A stretch of 43,148 bases of DNA from CAYMUR01 sp964393615 (GCA_964393615.1 CAYMUR010000036.1:1-43148), one strand, 5' to 3'; counted from the stretch's first letter, positions 17,384 to 26,444 are shown. A program made the numbers and translations. The notes: generated by a model not told the origin, from the sequence alone.

Positions 17384-17411
17384 GGTGATGTTGAAACGGT
17401 GATGTTGAAAC
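17384..17411. repeat. 14-bp tandem duplication (2 copies)
   Basis: GGTGATGTTGAAAC is repeated exactly at 17384-17397 and 17398-17411, just beyond the stop codon of the minus-strand gene that ends at 17416. Confidence 0.9.
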
Positions 17412-17415
17412 TTCG

Positions 17416-17928
17416 TCACCGTCCTACAATCAGTGCTAGTCCTGCCAGTACCGTGCCTGCCAGACATAGGCTAGCCGCGATGTTGCGATAGAATTTCCAG
17501 TTGATGGCTTGTTGGTTGTGTAATGGAAGGCGTTTTGGCGGCAGGTTTTGCAATGTTTGCCACTCTAACCATGACTCTTCGGGTGTCAAATCTTCCAGAT
17601 TTTCCAAAACAAGTTGCTTGTTTTGTAGAACAGTTGCTTGGACAGAAAGCTTGCGATCGGAAACAGTGGAAAATACAATCGCGGCAAACGATACGATTGC
17701 GATGACACTGCCGACAAGAAACATGGTGCCTTGAACAGGGGTCCAGCTGGACGCCACGCTGCGATTGGAGTCTTCCTCCATGACAATTTCTAGTTCTCGT
17801 AGCCGTCGAAGTGTGGGCACTTCTAGCGGGGTGCCACAGGCCGTACAAATCAGGCTTTCGCCTGCCTGAGTTGTCTGGACTTGTTGTTGAGTACCGCAAT
17901 CACAAGGTAGAAAATAACTAATTGTCAT
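17416..17928 (-). CDS. Zinc-ribbon membrane protein, two TM segments
   Basis: Unrecognised 170-residue protein. The N-terminus has a short zinc-ribbon-like knuckle (C9-x-C11 and C28-x2-C31), a feature seen in many planctomycete membrane proteins of unknown function. Transmembrane helices are predicted by eye at about 66-89 and 148-169. The loop between them is hydrophilic and contains LTPEESW. The protein ends right after the second helix, so both termini are probably cytoplasmic. It converges with the Cys-repeat gene. No enzymatic motif is visible. A 13-bp tandem duplication lies about 70-90 nt upstream and could belong to its promoter. Confidence 0.75.
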   Translation of the reverse strand: MTISYFLPCDCGTQQQVQTTQAGESLICTACGTPLEVPTLRRLRELEIVMEEDSNRSVASSWTPVQGTMFLVGSVIAIVSFAAIVFSTVSDRKLSVQATVLQNKQLVLENLEDLTPEESWLEWQTLQNLPPKRLPLHNQQAINWKFYRNIAASLCLAGTVLAGLALIVGR

Positions 17929-17994
17929 GGGTGGATCGGGGTGGCCGGTGGAAAAAGTTTCCAGTTCAGGTGCTGATTTGTGGGTTCTGGTTCC

Positions 17995-18020
17995 CAGGAA
18001 TGTTAAACAGGAATGTTAAA
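17995..18020. repeat. 13-bp tandem duplication (2 copies)
   Basis: CAGGAATGTTAAA is repeated exactly at 17995-18007 and 18008-18020, upstream of the minus-strand zinc-ribbon gene. Confidence 0.9.
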
Positions 18021-18376
18021 ATGGCATCCAATTTGCTCTGCTGGAAAATTTACCTTGTATATACCATCTAACGACGGAAATTTCTAGTGACGGACTAGTT
18101 TGCATAACTTATTTTAAGGTTAAGTATTAGGAAAGAAGGGTAGGCTGTCCCGTTTGTTTCGGTCTATGGTTGGAGAGATTCAGCGGAGAACAAGCGAATG
18201 GATTAGCGAAGCAGTATCGAGAGTTCTAAGCCGAGGCTCCAAGCACAATCTGGTTCTAGTTTTACGGTAAAAAATCATGAAATCAGGCGTCACTTTGGCC
18301 CTAGACTTTACAGAAATCATGATTACAATTTGTTAATTGTAAAGTACTGTACGGGGAAAACGGGTTTGAAACCAAG

Positions 18377-18503
18377 GGGTACACCACTTAAAGGGTGAGT
18401 TGGTGGTTCCCAAAGTTTGTTGGTAAGAAAAAAGTGAGAAGCATTGACCTGCCTGTTTATCCGGGTTGCGCCCGGGTCCTGCCCACAGATAACATTCTGT
18501 TAT
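18377..18503 (+). ncRNA. Candidate structured RNA (three consecutive hairpins)
   Basis: Three hairpins follow one another. GGG/CCC plus CACCA/TGGTG lie at 18377-18411, CCGGG/CCCGG with loop TTGCG at 18461-18475, and ATAACA/TGTTAT with loop TTC at 18489-18503. TTATC (18457-18461) could also pair with GATAA (18488-18492), giving an alternative fold. The strand is assumed from the downstream sigma gene. Confidence 0.25.
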
Positions 18504-18814
18504 TGTTCAAGTGCGTTCTAAAACACAACTATGTTGCCCGTAAAGTTTTGGCGATGAGTATGTTGTTACGAGAGTGTTAACTTGTCCTAATCAAAACTTT
18601 TTACCAATTGTAGATCGTGTCCCAAAAACCATTCAGATGGTGGTATGATTTTTTACTTGCTTTGTTTGCAGTGAACAAGAATTTTTGCACCAAGTTTGTG
18701 ATACCGTTGTTTCATAGCAAAAGGCTTAAACCTGATTGCGAAGCTTTTGCGACACGGATCCAAAAGCTGTTCATTCAGCCAGTGCAGTTCGTTTGGTTGT
18801 TTTCCTGGTCCTGA

Positions 18815-18838
18815 CCCGAGGGAGTTTGAACCTCTGGG
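18815..18838 (+). promoter_or_regulatory. Leader hairpin before the sigma factor gene
   Basis: CCCGAGG (18815-18821) pairs with CCTCTGGG (18831-18838) with one bulged T, around a 9-nt loop. It ends 43 nt before the proposed TTG start, so it should be in the 5' leader. Confidence 0.4.
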
Positions 18839-18881
18839 CAAGTAGAATGTTGTATCCGGAAACCACGGGGAGTCGAGAACT

Positions 18882-20438
18882 TTGTTTAACACAATGATAG
18901 ACGAATTTGAAGACGATGGCCGTCGCCCGGCCGAAACAGATGATTTCGATGCAACAACAACGGTCATTACGGCTAATGACGATTCGGCTACACCGGACGT
19001 TGCGGCGGAAATTGACGACGAAGCTGACCTCAAAACAGAAGAATTGTTGGCGGTCAATGATGAGAGTGAATCGTGGTCTGATGATCCAGTTCGCATGTAT
19101 TTGACTCAGATGGGTGAGATACCCTTGCTGACCCGCCAGGAAGAAATCGCATTGGCGAAAAAAATTGAGATTACTCGTGCTAAGTTCCGTCGCAAGTTAT
19201 TGGAATGTGATTATGTCATCCAAACAGCTTACAGAATTTTGCGACGGGTGCACGAAGGAGAATTGCCATTTGATCGTACGGTTCAGGTTTCCGTGACGGA
19301 TCGCCTGGAAAAAGACCAGATTCTAGGTAGACTGCCGCACAATCTCCTAACCATTGGCGTATTGCTTAATCAAAATCGTCGTGACTACAGTATTGCCCTG
19401 AACAAGACGCAGTCAAAATCTATTCGCAACCAGGCGTGGATTTCACTTGGGCTGCGTCGCCGACGAGCAGTGAAGTTGATCGAGGAACTTGGTTTGCGCA
19501 CCCAGCGTATCGAGCCGATGATTCGTGATCTTGAGCAGTTCAGCCGTCGGGTCGACGAATTGCGCAAGCAGATCAAAGAACGGAGAAAAAAGAAACAGCC
19601 GCTTGATGAACAAGGGTGTTTGACGGAGTACCGCCGAATCCTGTTGGCTACACAGGAAACACCAACGAGCTTGCGCAACCGTTGTAAAGCGATGCGGAAG
19701 GTTTACACGGAGTACCAACAGGTCAAGCGCGAATTGTCGGAAGGCAACTTGAGGTTGGTTGTATCGATAGCCAAAAAATATCGAAATCGTGGCCTCAGTT
19801 TTTTGGACCTTATTCAGGAAGGAAACGCCGGCTTGATGCGGGCGGTTGATAAATTTGAATATCGACGCGGATTTAAGTTTTGTACTTATGCAACCTGGTG
19901 GATTCGTCAGGCGATTACACGTGCTGTAGCTGACCAGAGCCGTACGATCCGAATTCCCGTGCATATGGTAGAAACGATGTCTCGGGTCCGCAATGTTTCA
20001 CGCCAATTGCTTCAGGAACTTGGGCGTGAACCGACGATCGAGGAAACTGCTCGTAAGGCACGTACGACAGTAGACGAAGCACGTCGAGTGCTGGCCATGA
20101 GTCGTTACCCTATTAGTCTCGACCGTCCAGTCGGAAATAGTGAAGATAGCCAGTTCGGTGACCTTTTGCCCGATGGCATGGCCGCCAGCCCTGCCATCGG
20201 TGCAGCGCAGGAAATGCTGCGGGGACGGATTGGTAAAGTCCTCAAAACGCTTAGTTATCGTGAGCGTGAAATCATCAAACTACGTTATGGGTTGGGAGAT
20301 GGGTACAGTTATACGCTAGAAGAAGTTGGCCATATATTTAAAGTGACTCGTGAGAGAATCCGTCAAATTGAAGCGAAAGCGGTTCGCAAGTTACAACAGC
20401 CTAGTCGCAGTCAGGAATTGGTCGGCTTTCTAGATTAA
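18882..20438 (+). CDS. RNA polymerase sigma-70 factor, RpoD/SigA-like
   Basis: Primary-type sigma factor of 518 residues that directs RNA polymerase to -10/-35 promoters. An acidic N-terminus (1-65) stands in place of a typical region 1.1. Region 1.2 is DDPVRMYLTQMGEIPLL (67-83). About 190 residues of insertion follow, with a basic stretch ERRKKKQP near 233-240. Region 2 (about 287-360) has DLIQEGNAGLMRAVDKF and YATWWIRQAI. Region 3 follows, and region 4 (455-510) carries the helix-turn-helix VTRERIRQIE. GGGGAG 9 nt before the TTG at 18882 favours this start; the in-frame ATG at 18894 has no SD at useful distance. Planctomycetes can have several such factors, so I do not claim it is the sole housekeeping one. 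Confidence 0.9.
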   Translation: MFNTMIDEFEDDGRRPAETDDFDATTTVITANDDSATPDVAAEIDDEADLKTEELLAVNDESESWSDDPVRMYLTQMGEIPLLTRQEEIALAKKIEITRAKFRRKLLECDYVIQTAYRILRRVHEGELPFDRTVQVSVTDRLEKDQILGRLPHNLLTIGVLLNQNRRDYSIALNKTQSKSIRNQAWISLGLRRRRAVKLIEELGLRTQRIEPMIRDLEQFSRRVDELRKQIKERRKKKQPLDEQGCLTEYRRILLATQETPTSLRNRCKAMRKVYTEYQQVKRELSEGNLRLVVSIAKKYRNRGLSFLDLIQEGNAGLMRAVDKFEYRRGFKFCTYATWWIRQAITRAVADQSRTIRIPVHMVETMSRVRNVSRQLLQELGREPTIEETARKARTTVDEARRVLAMSRYPISLDRPVGNSEDSQFGDLLPDGMAASPAIGAAQEMLRGRIGKVLKTLSYREREIIKLRYGLGDGYSYTLEEVGHIFKVTRERIRQIEAKAVRKLQQPSRSQELVGFLD

Positions 20439-20470
20439 GTTGGCGTTTGCTCTACGGCATGGTTGTGGAC

Positions 20471-20527
20471 GGTTCTCAGTTCCAGCACATAGGGCCACGC
20501 TCCATGCCAGAGACGACTGAGAATTTT
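20471..20527 (+). terminator. Possible terminator after the sigma factor gene
   Basis: TTCTCAGT (20473-20480) and ACTGAGAA (20516-20523) form a perfect 8-bp stem, extendable by two G-U pairs, directly followed by TTTT. The 35-nt loop is unusually large. Confidence 0.35.
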
Positions 20528-20690
20528 CCTGGGTGACTCCTGGCGATTCTTTGAATAGATGAATTGGTTTATATCTGTTGACCCCTGCCACCAAACGGAT
20601 TACGCTGCTATCGTCGCAGTCAGATTCATGGTCGGCCCCTCTTTGCCAGGTCGATCTACCTCCCGGTGCATGTGATGCCTAGTCATAGCC

Positions 20691-21671
20691 ATGTCAAGTG
20701 ATTTTGTTATCGAGGTTGACCAGCTTTCAAAGTCATACCGTAATGGCTGGTGGAAAGCATCGAAATTCGAAGCATTAGCTGATGTATCACTGCGTGTTCG
20801 CCGTGGAGAAATCTTTGGATTGCTAGGGCCGAATGGCGCAGGTAAAACGACGTTTGTAAAAATCCTTCTCGGAATCATACGTAAATCGGCTGGAGCAGTG
20901 AAGCTTCTCGGATATTCAGCCGGTAGTCACCAAGCGCGGCGCGATATTGGTTATTTGCCAGAACAATTGAGCATTGCCCCACATCACACCGCTTGTTCGG
21001 CCCTCGAATATTATGCAGGGCTGAGTAATGTTCCGGCAGCGCGCGTGCGTCGCTGTAGGGATGAATTGTTAGCCAAGGTTGGACTGGAAGAATGGTGTCA
21101 TGTTTCTGTAACCAAGTTTTCCAAAGGAATGGTGCAAAGGCTTGGATTGGCACAAGCTCTGCTCCACCAGCCTCAGTTATTAATTCTTGATGAACCGACC
21201 GACGGTCTTGATCCTATCTGGCGCTCTCAGATGCGCACTATTTTGACCGAATTACGAGAGCAGGGGCAAACGATATTTGTGAATAGCCATTTACTGCAAG
21301 AAGTTGAGATGGTGTGTGATCGAGTCGCTATTCTGGATCAAGGAAAGCTGCGTTATCTCGGAACGATTGAGGCAGCTACAAATAAGGCCCAGTCAGGTGC
21401 ATCTGGAAAACTGGAGCTAGAACTGGTTGGTTTGCCATCGAACATTCGTGAGGTGATTGGAGAGGATTTAATCAACCAATGGAATCAAAAGGATGCAAAT
21501 TGTTGTACGGTGTTACTCGATTTACCTGAGCAGCAGGATGTTGATCGATGTGTTGACAAGTTGCGTTCTAATGGGATCAGCATTGTTCGTTTGGCAAGGT
21601 TGCGTGCATCGCTTGAAGATGCTTTTTTGAGCATTCTGTCCGAACCTTTTCATCATGATGATGTGAATTAA
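20691..21671 (+). CDS. ABC transporter ATP-binding protein
   Basis: ATPase subunit of an ABC-2-type exporter, 326 residues. Walker A is GPNGAGKTT (46-54). The signature loop is FSKGMVQ (143-149), the KG-containing form common in drug, lipid or Nos/CcmA-type exporters. Walker B is LLILDEPTDGLDP (163-175), followed by the H-loop in NSHLL. The C-terminal 90 residues form the extra domain seen in this subgroup. The next gene, 56 nt on, encodes the large membrane partner, so the two form one transporter. The substrate is unknown. Confidence 0.9.
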   Translation: MSSDFVIEVDQLSKSYRNGWWKASKFEALADVSLRVRRGEIFGLLGPNGAGKTTFVKILLGIIRKSAGAVKLLGYSAGSHQARRDIGYLPEQLSIAPHHTACSALEYYAGLSNVPAARVRRCRDELLAKVGLEEWCHVSVTKFSKGMVQRLGLAQALLHQPQLLILDEPTDGLDPIWRSQMRTILTELREQGQTIFVNSHLLQEVEMVCDRVAILDQGKLRYLGTIEAATNKAQSGASGKLELELVGLPSNIREVIGEDLINQWNQKDANCCTVLLDLPEQQDVDRCVDKLRSNGISIVRLARLRASLEDAFLSILSEPFHHDDVN

Positions 21672-21727
21672 GGACTCTCTGCTATAAATGAATCGTGATG
21701 TCAATTAATCGTAGAGGTTTTTGACGG

Positions 21728-24034
21728 ATGCTTCGTCCTTACTTGGTGATCATCAAGGATTCTTTTCGAGAGGCAATTGCTTCTCGAGTTTTGTGGATTT
21801 TACTGCTGCTGGTTACTTGTTTCCTTGCAGCCTTAGTCCCCATTGGATATCGGGAATGGGTGGTGACCAGTCTTCGGTCCGGTGACGTTGAGGATTGGCC
21901 TGTTCTGGTGAACAGACTGGTGGCAGCTGAGAACGCTCCGGCGGATGTTGCTCTGCGGCGAATTTGGTCAGTTTTAGGAGAGAAAGATCAATCAAAGATT
22001 CGCGAAATGGCTGTTTCATTGCAGAAACGGCCTGGGACAACGTTGAATTCCGAAGAACGTACCCGTTTATTAGAATCACTTAATACTGTTATCCAACGAT
22101 CTGATTTGGACGACAAAACTACATGGCATCATTCCCGGTTGACGAAGGAAGCCTTGATTTTATGTGACCAATTGCCTGAAAATCTTTCGCCACAGCAGTT
22201 GCGCCGCCGAAACCGGTTGCTTTTGGAAGCGGCGTTACCTCAGTTGATCTGGCGCAGTCCAGCTGACTTTGTTGAGTTCACATGGCTTTTTTGGAAGCTT
22301 CCTAAAACTCTGCCGTTATCCTTGGAAAAGCTGCGAAATAGTGTTGACGTTGGTCTAACGCTCATTATGCGATATGTCGTGGGCATCGTGGCAGTGTTCA
22401 TTGCTATATTAGTGACAGCGCCTATCGTACCCCAGACGTTTACGTCTGGTTCGCTCAGTCTTCTTTTAAGTAAACCGCTTTCACGGTCCTTATTGTTTCT
22501 CACCAAATATTTAGGGGGCTGTGTTTTCGTGCTAATTGTTTCTGGATACCTAGTGTTCGGGCTTTGGTTGATCGCTGGCCTTCGATTTGATGTTTGGCAT
22601 GCTCGATTGATTTATGCAATTCCGGTATTTGTTTTTCTGTTTGCCATCTATTACTCGTTTTCAGCATTAGTAGGCGTCATCTGGAAAAATGCTGTTGTTT
22701 CCATTGTATTGACCATCTTGATGTGGACATCGTTGGTTGTGGTGGCGGCCACAAAAATAAGTTTAGAAGGATTTTATATAAAACCTTTCCGGTTAATTAA
22801 TCTGATCACTGCTGGAGACACGCTGATTGCAAGAAACGAGCAAGGCTTGACTTATGTATGGAATGACAGCGAAAGATCATGGCATTCTATTTTTGAATAC
22901 AAGGAGACTCAGAATTTGGCAGCCATGAGCAACGTTAGCTCTCGTGTGTTAGGGCCTGTTTATGATGATGTCGGTGATCAACTGGTGGCCCTGACTCAAG
23001 GAAGAGGTGATGTGAGTTTGCTGGGAATCAGTTCCAGGCTGGCCGTTGGGCGTCGCCAGGAGGATTGGCAATGGATGACATCAGCATCGGTTCCATTTAA
23101 GGTAAAAGCTTTAAGAAATGGTGTTGAGGGTGAAGTATTACTGATATCGAATGATCATATTTTTCGAATCGAGGGGAAGTTGAGCCAAGATTCAACGTCG
23201 CAGACACTCTATGGGATTGTATTGCCAATCGATCAGCAAGGCCCATTTGTTTCCTTGGGTCCTGAAAAACCGCTAAACTTGACAGGCGAAAATATTGCAG
23301 TTGCTGTAAACCAAGACGATGGACGGATCGCTATCTACCACGATGGTCAGATGAAAATTCTAACCTTGGAAAAGAACGGTCAGTATTGTGTCAGTTATGA
23401 ATATTCCCTTGGCCCATCTCAGGACCGTCTGTTAGTGGAATTTTCGGGGGAGACACTTTTCGTGGCTCATGCGACAGGTAAACTTGAGGTTAGAGACCCT
23501 CTCACCGGAAACCTGCGTCATTCAGGCCGGCCGGAATCCTTCAATCAACCTAGATTTATCTCGGCAGCGTCTGGTGGACGTTGGTTTGCTGTCGTCTTTC
23601 AACATGGTCGTATGGCAAAAGTGGATGCCCAAGAGGGAAAATTTGTGACACATGGTGTTGCCGGGCAAGGAGATATTTCTGCTGCCGAATTCAATGAACA
23701 AGACCAGCTACTGGTAGTCGACCGTACCAATCAAGTCACAACCTACGCTCCGGAACGAATGAATTCCGTTAAGGTTAGGTCGCCAGCATTGGATATGCTG
23801 GAGCGTTGTTATCGGTACGCGATCGTGCCATTTTATTGGGCTTTGCCCAAACCCGGTGAACTGAACGATACGGTTTACTATTTGCTGACCCAGCGTGCGA
23901 GTACTGGTATGTCAGTCGATCTTAGCGCACCACACGAATCGTTTGATCCGTGGGCTCCCATCTGGAGCAGTCTCGGTTTCATAGTTGTCGTTTTGACGGC
24001 GACATGTATTTATCTGGAACGATCAGAGTTTTGA
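21728..24034 (+). CDS. ABC-2-type permease with large soluble insert
   Basis: Membrane partner of the preceding ATPase, 768 residues. One transmembrane segment lies at about 18-38, four or five more at about 205-350, and a last one at about 745-762. The start MLRPYLVIIKDSFREAI is typical of ABC-2 permeases. Between the fifth or sixth helix and the last lies a soluble region of about 380 residues (355-735). It shows repeated short beta-type segments ending in hydrophobic-Asp turns, suggesting a beta-propeller. A second soluble segment of about 170 residues follows the first helix. Most ABC-2 permeases have about 250-400 residues, so this is an enlarged form. A GAGG lies upstream of the ATG. 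Confidence 0.8.
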   Translation: MLRPYLVIIKDSFREAIASRVLWILLLLVTCFLAALVPIGYREWVVTSLRSGDVEDWPVLVNRLVAAENAPADVALRRIWSVLGEKDQSKIREMAVSLQKRPGTTLNSEERTRLLESLNTVIQRSDLDDKTTWHHSRLTKEALILCDQLPENLSPQQLRRRNRLLLEAALPQLIWRSPADFVEFTWLFWKLPKTLPLSLEKLRNSVDVGLTLIMRYVVGIVAVFIAILVTAPIVPQTFTSGSLSLLLSKPLSRSLLFLTKYLGGCVFVLIVSGYLVFGLWLIAGLRFDVWHARLIYAIPVFVFLFAIYYSFSALVGVIWKNAVVSIVLTILMWTSLVVVAATKISLEGFYIKPFRLINLITAGDTLIARNEQGLTYVWNDSERSWHSIFEYKETQNLAAMSNVSSRVLGPVYDDVGDQLVALTQGRGDVSLLGISSRLAVGRRQEDWQWMTSASVPFKVKALRNGVEGEVLLISNDHIFRIEGKLSQDSTSQTLYGIVLPIDQQGPFVSLGPEKPLNLTGENIAVAVNQDDGRIAIYHDGQMKILTLEKNGQYCVSYEYSLGPSQDRLLVEFSGETLFVAHATGKLEVRDPLTGNLRHSGRPESFNQPRFISAASGGRWFAVVFQHGRMAKVDAQEGKFVTHGVAGQGDISAAEFNEQDQLLVVDRTNQVTTYAPERMNSVKVRSPALDMLERCYRYAIVPFYWALPKPGELNDTVYYLLTQRASTGMSVDLSAPHESFDPWAPIWSSLGFIVVVLTATCIYLERSEF

Positions 24035-24110
24035 TGGTGTTTCCGATGTTGTGAAAGCTTGTCTCTGAAAAGTAGATAAGACTTCATGTTGTTATGTTTC
24101 GTGAGCAATA

Positions 24111-25193
24111 CTAACCGTCCACTTGGTATCCGCTGGCAAGAAGGGTTGTTTCATGCACTGCCAGTTCATGTGATAGTGGATAATCGTTTTCTTTTTCACC
24201 ACGTAGTACGGCAGCCATGTCACGAAAAGCACTCACAAAACCACCGGGACCCGCGGGTAAGGTCACTTCCTGATATCCTTTTTTAAATTTTCCCCGAGGG
24301 TGTTCCAAGGCTAATCGGAAATTCTGTCCGCGTAACGGTCGCAAATCGAAGGTACCGAATTCGCCACAGACAGTAAACTGGCGGCGTTGTGAGCCTGCGT
24401 ACTCAACCAGTGCACTACGGATCGACGCAATCGCATTGGGATAATCAAACACGGCTAATTGGTTATCGAAAAGAGTGTCTTGTTTCGGATGCGTTTGACG
24501 CGCGTAGGGAGTTGTGGTTTGCGGTTTGCCTAAAATGCGTACCATGGCGTCAATGACATGACAACCGATCTCAAACATCGAACCTCCCGAAAAACGTGAT
24601 AGATATTTGCGTGACGAAGGACTGATTTTTTTGCTCATGACTGCATGTAATTCAAACACGTCTCCGAACCAGCCATCGGCTGCTGCTTGGTAACAAAATT
24701 GAAATGCAGGATGATACCGATAGATGAATCCCATCTGCAGATGAAGTTGTCGGCGAGCGACTTCGTCCAATAGATTCTTGAAAGTCGTCAGGTCTTCGCC
24801 GGCCGGTTTGTCGAGGTGAATGTGCATGCCAGCCTCGACACAACGACGGGCCGTCGGCAACAGGTCCTGCACTTCGGTCTCTACAACGACAGCTTGTAAT
24901 CCCGGTGTGTTCAGTAATTGTTCTTCGCTAATCAGTGGCACGCCTTGATAGGAACCACCAAGTTTAGTGTTGCGTTCAGGATCGCTTTCGACGATGCCAA
25001 CCACTTCGTAATCATCCATGACCTTCAGCAATTGTGAAAATACACTAGAAGCATGGGCATGACCTGTGCCGATCTGACCTATTTTAATTTTTTCTTTGGT
25101 AGTAGCAGCTTTCACGGTTGACGTTGCCAGAGACAGGGATGCCACAGAAGCGCTACTCGCATGGATAAAGTTGCGGCGGTCGATGATTGGCAT
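24111..25193 (-). CDS. Exported Gfo/Idh/MocA family oxidoreductase
   Basis: NAD(P)-dependent oxidoreductase of 360 residues with an N-terminal twin-arginine type signal (DRRNFI at 5-10, then a weakly hydrophobic Ser/Ala stretch to about 29), so it should be folded first and exported. The Rossmann motif is IGQIGTGHAHA (about 37-47). LDKPAGEDL gives the usual KP motif, and EIGCHVIDAM holds the conserved active-site histidine. Secreted proteins of this type are abundant in planctomycetes, often near sugar-processing genes. None is adjacent here: it stands between the ABC transporter and mobA with 387 nt of gap upstream. Substrate unknown. Confidence 0.9.
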   Translation of the reverse strand: MPIIDRRNFIHASSASVASLSLATSTVKAATTKEKIKIGQIGTGHAHASSVFSQLLKVMDDYEVVGIVESDPERNTKLGGSYQGVPLISEEQLLNTPGLQAVVVETEVQDLLPTARRCVEAGMHIHLDKPAGEDLTTFKNLLDEVARRQLHLQMGFIYRYHPAFQFCYQAAADGWFGDVFELHAVMSKKISPSSRKYLSRFSGGSMFEIGCHVIDAMVRILGKPQTTTPYARQTHPKQDTLFDNQLAVFDYPNAIASIRSALVEYAGSQRRQFTVCGEFGTFDLRPLRGQNFRLALEHPRGKFKKGYQEVTLPAGPGGFVSAFRDMAAVLRGEKENDYPLSHELAVHETTLLASGYQVDG

Positions 25194-25580
25194 GAAATGG
25201 TTCCTGTTGGGTTAACGAGGGGTGTGGCGTTGGAACTAATTGATAGTTGGATTGATACAACATGACCCTGTGTCAGCGTTGTCTGATTGCGTTGTCTGAT
25301 TGTTGCCCAGGTAAATCGGACGACGGTTGTCGCGGTGCGATCAAGGAATTGGTTCCAATGAGGAGAACCTTGCTGCCATTGTACTTTGAGAAAATTCGTA
25401 GAACAATCCGGACGCTTTGGCAGGAGGGACTTTGGGGTGAAAAACCGGTGATTGGGAGAGCCTTGTTGAAAAGAAAATAAGAACAGGAATATCTAAACCC
25501 AGTGGCGATTGGCAGGTTTCAGCAATGTCCAAAAAAGAAATAAATAATATCTTGTCATACTCGGATCTTCATCCCACCAC
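25194..25580. other. Intergenic region with 13-bp tandem duplication
   Basis: No gene is supported in this 387-nt gap. A 72-codon + strand ORF (25262-25480) lacks a ribosome-binding site and recognisable content. The tandem duplication is listed separately. Confidence 0.4.
25277..25302. repeat. 13-bp tandem duplication (2 copies)
   Basis: CGTTGTCTGATTG is repeated exactly at 25277-25289 and 25290-25302 in a noncoding gap. Confidence 0.9.
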
Positions 25581-26258
25581 TTAGCTTTTTTCCAAACGTG
25601 CTCTTAATGAGGCCGGTATCTCAAACCCCGCTTGTTGGATTGCAGCCAAGTAGTCGGACGGACGGTTCAGGTTGAATAGACTGGATAAGTCAGGATCGAC
25701 ATCCTGTAGTTGTTTTGTTGGAACTTGGAGTGATTTGGATTCTTGAATGAGAAATAGTGGCCGAAAACGTTCGCTATCGAGCAATTTTCGGACACGCGTG
25801 GTAAGATGTGTCCGATAAACGCCCGCCAGTGGATGGATATGATCCTGATCGACCGGTACGACAATCTCATGGTCGGTCATTAAAGAACACATTTGTCTAA
25901 CAAAGTCGGGACGTAGCAGGGGCACATCACAACTTGTGACGTATACAGCATCGACGTGTACCTGGGAAGCCGTTAATCCCGTGTATAAGCCTTCGAGTGG
26001 TCCACGGTCTGAACAATGGTCAAATACTGTCAATACGTCATCAGGCAAAGGAGGGAGCAATTGATCTTTTGCCGCGACCACTGTAACAGGTGTGACGATC
26101 TCGCGCAGCAAACGGACCACGCGTTGCAGCATTAACTCTGGCCCAAACGGTAAGGTCGCTTTATCGAATCCCATGCGGGCGCTTCGACCGCCGCAAAGGA
26201 CAACGCCTCCAAACTTCAGCTGGATGTTGTTGGTGGGTGCCACGGTTTTTTCAGGCAT
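25581..26258 (-). CDS. mobA: Molybdenum cofactor guanylyltransferase
   Basis: Transfers GMP from GTP to molybdopterin to make the guanine dinucleotide form of the cofactor used by DMSO-reductase-family enzymes. It has 225 residues, close to the usual 190-220. The nucleotide-binding loop VVLCGGRSARMGFDK (19-33) matches the family LxGGxSxRMGxDK pattern. TSCDVPLL supplies the metal-binding Asp, and HPLAGVY is the conserved lower motif. There is a 203-nt divergent gap to fhcC, and two MoeA-type genes lie about 2 kb further on. The short N-terminal extension before the loop (about 16 residues) and the weak SD leave the exact start uncertain. Confidence 0.9.
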   Translation of the reverse strand: MPEKTVAPTNNIQLKFGGVVLCGGRSARMGFDKATLPFGPELMLQRVVRLLREIVTPVTVVAAKDQLLPPLPDDVLTVFDHCSDRGPLEGLYTGLTASQVHVDAVYVTSCDVPLLRPDFVRQMCSLMTDHEIVVPVDQDHIHPLAGVYRTHLTTRVRKLLDSERFRPLFLIQESKSLQVPTKQLQDVDPDLSSLFNLNRPSDYLAAIQQAGFEIPASLRARLEKS

Positions 26259-26355
26259 CTGTTGGATGACAGTTTGTAATCAACATTAGGATGGTATCAG
26301 GTCGAAAAAGAGATTATGAAATCGACGGTTGCTAACTCCAGCGAACTTGATAATT

Positions 26356-26364
26356 TGGTATAAT
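26356..26364 (+). promoter_or_regulatory. Extended -10 promoter of fhcC
   Basis: TGGTATAAT is a perfect TGn-TATAAT extended -10 box. No -35 at normal spacing is needed for this class, and none good is seen. Transcription would begin near 26371, leaving a leader of about 90 nt before the fhcC ATG. Confidence 0.55.
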
Positions 26365-26402
26365 ATTTCCCAGCTTCACTGGGTTACTAATTAGGTTATT
26401 CT

Positions 26403-26436
26403 CCCAATTGGTGAATTCTCTCGAATTCTAATTGGG
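26403..26436 (+). promoter_or_regulatory. Leader hairpin masking a Shine-Dalgarno in front of fhcC
   Basis: CCCAATT (26403-26409) pairs with AATTGGG (26430-26436). Inside, GAATTC (26413-26418) pairs with GAATTC (26423-26428) around a TCTC loop. The 3' arm holds GGGG of the GGGGA ribosome-binding site used by the leader ORF at 26445. Confidence 0.55.
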
Positions 26437-26444
26437 GAATTTGC

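Larger units (their letters stand above)
17929..18881. other. Long structured gap upstream of the sigma factor gene
   Basis: No protein gene is recognised in 953 nt. The gap holds a 13-bp tandem duplication near the left end, a cluster of three hairpins at 18377-18503, and a further hairpin at 18815-18838 close to the sigma factor start. A small RNA or a long leader of the sigma gene is possible. I could not match it to tmRNA, SRP RNA or RNase P RNA. Confidence 0.45.

Noticed and set aside
18377..18503. tmRNA, SRP RNA or RNase P RNA
   Set aside because: None of the characteristic conserved strings of these RNAs are present; only a generic structured-RNA candidate is kept.
25262..25480. 72-codon + strand ORF in the gap before mobA
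   Set aside because: No Shine-Dalgarno, no recognisable motif, and it contains a 13-bp tandem duplication at its start; most likely chance.
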